Source: Phoronis australis
Taxonomy: Eukaryota; Phoronida; Phoronidae
NCBI GenBank assembly: GCA_002633005.1
Contig: NMRA01000133.1
Coordinates: forward strand, 357,703-406,311
Length of the DNA stretch: 48,609 bases
Reading direction: 5' to 3'
Under the pieces are notes generated by a model. It worked only from the letters and a program-made list of their open reading frames with translations, searched no databases and was not told where the DNA came from. Positions 44,432-48,609 of this stretch are shown piece after piece. The position numbers were made by a program, and so were the translations under genes. How positions within the stretch are numbered: the first letter of the stretch is position 1; every line of letters starts with the position of its first letter.

Positions 44432-44436
44432 GGATG

Positions 44437-45105
44437 TTAGGGATAAACTGAACTGTGCATTACTGTGAAAATAACAACAAAACAAAGTGTGGGTTAAGAG
44501 CCGCGATGAAGCAAGTTTTATTGTTTGCTAAGGTTGATGTTTGAGATGTGACCTGTGAACATCTCTATTGTTTCTGATGAGATGGCATGTTGTGGGAGTC
44601 TACTCCAGAGTAATATAGTAGACGGGAAGAAAAAGTTTGCGTACAGTGCAGTGTGAATGTATGTTTTCTCAAAGGTGAGGGAGTGGGAATTACATGATCT
44701 AGAAATATGTAGGGGGTGCATGGAAGATATGAGGGGGAATGCCAACCATGGTCCTGTACATGAGGGATTGTTTATTTTGAGCACCTCTTTCTTGAAGAGT
44801 GGGCCATTTAAATGTGGTAAGCATATACGAAACAGAGGAGAATCTGGAGTGGCCATTTAGGATGTTGTTTTCTTTCTATCCTGTCAATATTGGAGCGAGT
44901 GGAGAGATCCTAGACGGAGGAGGAATGTTCAAGTTTGGCCCCCACTAGTGAAGTGTTGGTAAAGGCTTTTGTTTTACGGGAAGCATACTTGAGGTTGCGT
45001 TTAATGAAGCCAAGAGTTCTCTTTGCCTTGAGTTAGAGGTAATTGTGTCTATGTGAGTGTCCCAAGATAAATTATTGGTCAGAGTGACCCCCTCGCTAAT
45101 TCGTT
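44437..45105 (-). pseudogene. 5'-truncated LINE fragment (reverse transcriptase C-terminal region)
   Basis: Minus-strand frames read GVTLTNNLSWDTHIDTIT, then RTLGFIKRNLKYASRKTKAF, then a nonsense codon in SSV*DLSTRSNIDRIERKQ. After a shift they read YIHTALYANFFFPSTILLWS and RLPQHAISSETIEMF. This is the C-terminal part of a non-LTR retrotransposon polymerase (CR1/jockey/L2-like pattern). At least two frameshifts and one stop make it dead. A short 3' tail ends at the target duplication of the adjacent DNA transposon. Confidence 0.85.
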
Positions 45106-45488
45106 TCTTCAGTAATGTTTAAGTAGCCACGTGTTTGAAGCACATACATGTACAATAAACGCACATCTGGCAGATTTAACCAGTGTGTTATTTATACTGT
45201 ATGAATACAGGACAGCATCATAGGCAAAAGTCAGCGACAGTAGAAAGATGCGCCTCAACAAGGCGCAACCACAATTTTCTGGTATTCACATTTCCTGAAC
45301 ATGAATTTTAAGCAGGGTTTGTCTGTACCACAGACCATATTTACACTTCCTCCATCAGTCACGCCACTTTGTTTGTGTAAAGTACTACATGTTGAGGATT
45401 CGACCAGCCAATCAGAAACGCCGGTGTAAAAAAATTTCTGAGGAAATTTAAGTGATACCTGCGTGATTTTTAGTATACAGCCTACACT
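45106..45488. other. No gene recognised
   Basis: Non-coding gap between the LINE fragment and the transposon hotspot. The open frame at 45255-45554 (minus) crosses a palindromic element and is not taken as a gene. Confidence 0.5.
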
Positions 45489-45498
45489 GGCTACAGGC

Positions 45499-45575
45499 AC
45501 AGGCGTCCTCAGCTTCTGATCGTCCCCAAGTATAATATAGTGTATTGGGGACAATCAGAAGCTGAGGACGCCTGT
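45499..45575. mobile_element. 77-bp palindromic mini-element of the ACAGGCGTCCTC family
   Basis: Left end: ACAGGCGTCCTCAGCTTCTG. Right end: its complement. Only about 12 unpaired bases lie between. It is flanked by a 10-bp direct repeat GGCTACAGGC (45489-45498 and 45576-45585). Its ends match foldback elements E1 and E2, so it is an extreme internal-deletion derivative of that family. Confidence 0.85.
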
Positions 45576-45589
45576 GGCTACAGGCAGCC

Positions 45590-46513
45590 TAGGCAATGAT
45601 CATCGCCTCTGTTGGCCTGAACCAGAGGCGATGCAGAGGCTATAGGCGCTCTGTACGCCGGAAGCTTTTCGGCGAATTATGCCTCGCACCGACTAAACAA
45701 TCAGAGTCACATTGTTATAAATACCTTTCGCACATAGAGGAAAACCTGAGGAAGTTGTCGATGTGTTTAATTCCTTCCAACTCGAACAAAGCTCCCATTA
45801 TCAAACTTTTTCTTCGACCAGTCCCTATTTCAGTTCCCAAAATCGTGAACTCACCATTTTTATACTGCGCACGCTCCAATTTTTACCGCGCTCGCTAGGT
45901 GATGTGACTTCATGACCTCAATCTTTAAATAGGCCAAAGGTGAGCCATTGCGGTCTTGTCAGTCAAATGTTCGTTTCCAAAATGCCACCACTTATACTTG
46001 TCTTTAATTGACGTTACTTGAAACTGATTGTATTTCAATGAATTATTGTTTGTATTTGATAAAAATAAATGCTGTTGATATGACATTTAATAGTCTTTGT
46101 GCACATATTTGACATTTTAATGTTTAACAACACGGCAAATGCACGGCTGGTTCCCGGCAGCACGTACGCGAAGGGCGGGAACTTCAGCTTTCAAAGTTCG
46201 CCGGTAGGTCCGCAACTTCTTTGGCCTGGTTAAAAAAATGAAAATGTTGATTTCACGATTTTGGGAACTGAAATAGGGACTGCTCAAAGAAAAAGTTTCA
46301 TAACGGGAGTATTTGTTCGAGTTGGAAGGAATTAGACACATCGACAACCTCCTAAAGGTGTTCCTCTATGCGCAAAAGGTATTTATAACAACGTGACTTT
46401 GATGGTTTAGTCGGTGCGAGGCATAATTCGCCGAAAAGCTTCCGGCGTACAGAGCGCCTATAGCCTCTACATCGCCTCTGCTTCGGGCCAACAGAGGCGA
46501 TGGTCATTGCCTA
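45590..46513. mobile_element. MULE-like element with about 270-bp TIRs and 9-bp target duplication
   Basis: The left arm 45590 to about 45858 and right arm about 46243-46513 are inverted copies. Left end: TAGGCAATGATCATCGCCTC. Right end inverted: TAGGCAATGACCATCGCCTC. It is flanked by CAGGCAGCC at 45581-45589 and 46514-46522. Each arm has an internal hairpin (CATCGCCTCTG / CAGAGGCGATG). Long arms with a 9-bp duplication fit Mutator-like elements. The interior of about 380 bp encodes no transposase. Confidence 0.85.
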
Positions 46514-46684
46514 CAGGCAGCCCAGCGGCACGCAGGGAACCAACGAGGAGTGACCCCAAGACAAGGTATGGGCTTGATTTATCCATTTGAGTGATGCGTT
46601 GCGAAGATCAGAACCAAGCATTAGAAACTGTAATTTCTGGTAACATGTTAGTGCAATAAATAACCAAAAATCGACAAAACTTAC

Positions 46685-46744
46685 CAAAACATCGTGAACG
46701 TGCTGTCCATACACTGTCGTAAACGCCTTTTTGTTGGCAAACAA
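46685..46744 (-). other. Weak candidate first exon on minus strand
   Basis: The ATG at 46744 opens MFANKKAFTTVYGQHVHDVL and runs straight into a near-perfect donor TTG|GTAAGTTTT. It faces the plus-strand ATG at 46840 at a distance of 95 bases. No downstream exon is recognised. It could be a leader exon or chance. Confidence 0.2.
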
Positions 46745-46839
46745 ATTGTACTATAGCCACGATACAATAAAACATTTCCCCTATTAGCCTCCGTTGTATT
46801 CACGGTAGATGCACTATACAGTGTAAAAACGTGTAAAAA

Positions 46840-47079
46840 ATGAATGCATTAAAATCTATTTCTTTCCGAATTAATATCAAACACATCCTGAAACAGAGTT
46901 CCCGAAATGTTATCTTTCTACAGATTTCTTCTAACTGTCATGGCGACCCCCTTGCTCACAGCGGTTTTCTGCAAAGATTGTTTCACGCGACGGTTTCCTA
47001 TTGTGTCGTCTTGTTTAAAACGTTTTCTACTATCTCAAAGGTGCTTCTAAAAGAACTAATAGTGTTTAATTGGATCTAA
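46840..47079 (+). other. Weak candidate for the first exon of GATB
   Basis: The ATG at 46840 opens MNALKSISFRINIKHILKQ, which is Lys/Arg/Ser-rich, lacks acidic residues and would suit a mitochondrial presequence. The frame is open to 47079. No donor with the phase needed to join 47728 is convincing, so this is a suggestion only. Confidence 0.18.
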
Positions 47080-47148
47080 TTATCAGTATGTCGCTCTTAT
47101 GCATGGGTGGCGCAGCACTGAAAGAAATGGGGGGGGCAATACGTTCTG

Positions 47149-47349
47149 TAGGCAATGACCATCGCCTCTGTTGGCCCGAAGCAGAGGCGATGTAGAGGCT
47201 ATAGGCGCTCTGTACGCCGGAAGCTTTTCGGCAAATTATGCCTCGCACCGACTAAACCATCAAAGTCACGTTGTTATAAATACCTTTTGCGCATAGAGGA
47301 ACACCTTAGGAGGTTGTCGAAGTGTTTAAGTCCTTCCAACTCGAACAAA
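47149..47349 (+). mobile_element. Single arm of the TAGGCAATGACC long-TIR family
   Basis: It matches the left arm of 45590-46513 from TAGGCAATGACCATCGCCTC to CTTCCAACTCGAACAA, then stops. No inverted partner lies in the window to its right, so it is a solo or truncated arm. It lies about 380 bp before the first recognised GATB exon. Confidence 0.8.
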
Positions 47350-47727
47350 TGATATTACCTCCTAAATTGTTTAAGTCAAAACCAGTGTTGAAAATATCCT
47401 CTATTAGTTGCTACCAAATTGCGTAATGTTTTGGTCTTGATAACATATCACAATGACATATTTCGATCTCCTGAGCGTGTGGGCTTTTATGATTCTTGCT
47501 TGAAATTGACAAAGTTACGATTATTAAAAACGGGACCTGTATGTTCAACTTGTATTGGCATAAGTGACCAGTAGCCTCTTTTGGCTTTACGATAATCCTC
47601 AATTTTCTCAATTGTGTTTTTCAGACTTGTGGCTAATTTTGTACACTTGCCAAGAGTTAACCCAATGATATCTCAGTCATCACCTTGAATACATACTGTA
47701 GCTCATTAACATATTCTTTCATTTCAG
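47350..47727. other. Likely GATB intron
   Basis: Non-coding sequence leading to the ATTTCAG acceptor at 47727. No element is recognised. Confidence 0.5.
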
Positions 47728-47884
47728 TGGCAAACAACCTTATTGGAGGCCAGTCATTGGTCTAGAAATCCATGCCCAGATCCTGTCTAACTCCAAGCTG
47801 TTCTCGGGGGCGGGTACTGTGTTTGCTGCTGCCACAAACTCACAAGTATCTTATTTTGACGCTGCACTTCCGGGCACATTGCCA
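47728..47884 (+). CDS. GATB: GATB internal exon with the GLEIHAQ signature
   Basis: The acceptor ATTTCAG ends at 47727 and the donor CCA|GTAAGG follows 47884. The exon enters with two codon bases still missing and leaves in phase 0. Confidence 0.93.
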
Positions 47885-48609
47885 GTAAGGAAACACTGTT
47901 TAAGAGGATTCGACACAATTTGCCAAAAAGCCATAAAGTAGTTCTTGTAGTACAGCATTAAAACATTCTAATGTTGTTTTTATAATTTCAATTAATAGAA
48001 TATTTAATTTGAAAATTTTTGATTTTGCATTGCTTTAATTTTTATTTTGGGTTTTGCTGTTAAATAGCGTGTGATATCAAACTTTACAATTATCTCGAAG
48101 CCGTTAAAACATAAAACTGACATTAATCAGTTTTCCAAACCATTTCAGTCATTAATTTTATTAGAGGTAAATTTCACATTTTTGACAAGTGCCTTTGTTT
48201 TCGTGGTTGTAACTGGAAATTAATTTTAATGACCCCACAATTTTTACAGAGTAAAAAGTACGAAAAATAGTATGAAGTTCAATGGCAAATTAAAATTAAG
48301 TAATTAAATAATTCTACTCTCAGAAGGTGGGTGGTACTTTTTACCATCTTAGTGGGTAGACGCAAAAGAGAAAGAGCTGTTCAGCATCGTGGCGTTCATG
48401 ATGGGATAAGTGTTGCCTGTAATTGAGCATTGCTGACATTTGTACAGTTTCACAGGTGCCACCTAGCAGCCATCAAGCTCTTCAGTGTTTTTAAAAACGA
48501 GTTTTGTGGCAAAAATGAATACCTACATTCTTATTCCCAGGTCATCAACAAACGTTGTGTCGAGGCTGCAATCAAGACTGGCTTAGCCTTAAACTGTAAA
48601 ATAAACCTG
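47728..48609 (+). CDS. GATB: GATB, mitochondrial glutamyl-tRNA(Gln) amidotransferase subunit B (5' exons; runs off the window)
   Basis: GatB is the tRNA-binding and kinase-like subunit of GatCAB, which amidates Glu-tRNA(Gln) to Gln-tRNA(Gln) in mitochondria. Exon 47728-47884 starts with one base completing a codon and reads [25 protein letters not shown] and [11 protein letters not shown]. Exon 48541-48609 reads [19 protein letters not shown] and is cut by the window end. The GLEIHAQ, SKLFSG, LPGTLP and NKRCVEAA blocks are GatB signatures. Flanks are TTTCAG, CCA|GTAAGG and TTCCCAG. The exon with the start codon and presequence lies upstream and was not identified with confidence. The N-terminal presequence of GatB is poorly conserved, so homology cannot help. 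Confidence 0.95.
48541..48609 (+). CDS. GATB: GATB following exon, truncated at window end
   Basis: The acceptor TTCCCAG ends at 48540. The exon reads [19 protein letters not shown] in phase 0 up to the last base of the window. Confidence 0.92.

Larger units (their letters stand above)
46523..47148. other. Gap with two weak, divergent exon candidates
   Basis: Apart from the minus ATG at 46744 and the plus ATG at 46840, listed separately, nothing is recognised. This is the most likely place for GATB exon 1 or its promoter among transposon-free stretches. Confidence 0.35.

Noticed and set aside
46117-46347. Open frames within 45596-45898, 46117-46347 and 47155-47352
   Set aside because: All are translations of the long-TIR element arms, which read similarly in each copy because the DNA is repeated.

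Overview
This is a gene-poor, AT-rich, intron-rich and transposon-rich piece of a metazoan nuclear genome. The evidence is spliced genes with GT-AG introns, animal orthologues of RAB9, ADCK2 and GATB, introns of up to several kb, and many decayed DNA transposons and foldback elements. The lineage cannot be fixed from the sequence. An invertebrate (cnidarian, ambulacrarian or similar) fits best. No bacterial operon, CRISPR array, rRNA or canonical tRNA gene is present.

Layout. Positions 1-19.6 kb are mostly non-coding. They hold a possible small promoter and first exon near 2.4-2.6 kb and a 2.2-2.7 kb tandem duplication (8523-13482) with the window's only ambiguous base at its junction. They also hold several MITE-like elements. 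At 19.8-20.6 kb an unrecognised acidic Ser-rich exon (minus strand) faces a likely non-coding first exon of the Rab9 gene (plus strand) across a compact head-to-head promoter. The presumed 7-kb first intron of Rab9 (20.6-27.66 kb) contains a stack of nested elements: two foldback elements, a miniature LTR element whose LTRs carry a tRNA-like Pol III promoter, and a 120-bp MITE with a perfect 8-bp target duplication. Rab9 coding exons are 27694-27870 and 29581-30021.

ADCK2 (mitochondrial UbiB/ABC1 atypical kinase) lies on the minus strand from 41735 to 33428. Nine coding exons give a complete 620-residue protein, and all eight introns are phase 0. Its introns carry two minisatellites, a G-rich tract and a decayed THAP-like element that is also present in the Rab9 intron. 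Upstream of ADCK2 (42.2-47.3 kb) lie a 2.19-kb TIR element, a 5'-truncated LINE fragment and MULE-like long-TIR elements. The first recognisable exons of GATB (mitochondrial glutamyl-tRNA(Gln) amidotransferase subunit B) start at 47728 on the plus strand, and the gene runs off the end of the window.

Gene relationships. Rab9 and ADCK2 are convergent. ADCK2 and GATB are divergent, both encode mitochondrial proteins, and about 6 kb of transposon-filled DNA separates their recognisable coding parts. Rab9 acts in late endosome to Golgi transport. Its 5' region carries several TFEB/MITF-type E-boxes (CLEAR and M-box-like). The most unusual items are the tRNA-promoter-bearing miniature LTR element, a perfect 95-bp-arm palindrome downstream of Rab9, two overlapping target-site duplications at one transposon insertion hotspot, and the paired THAP-like elements.
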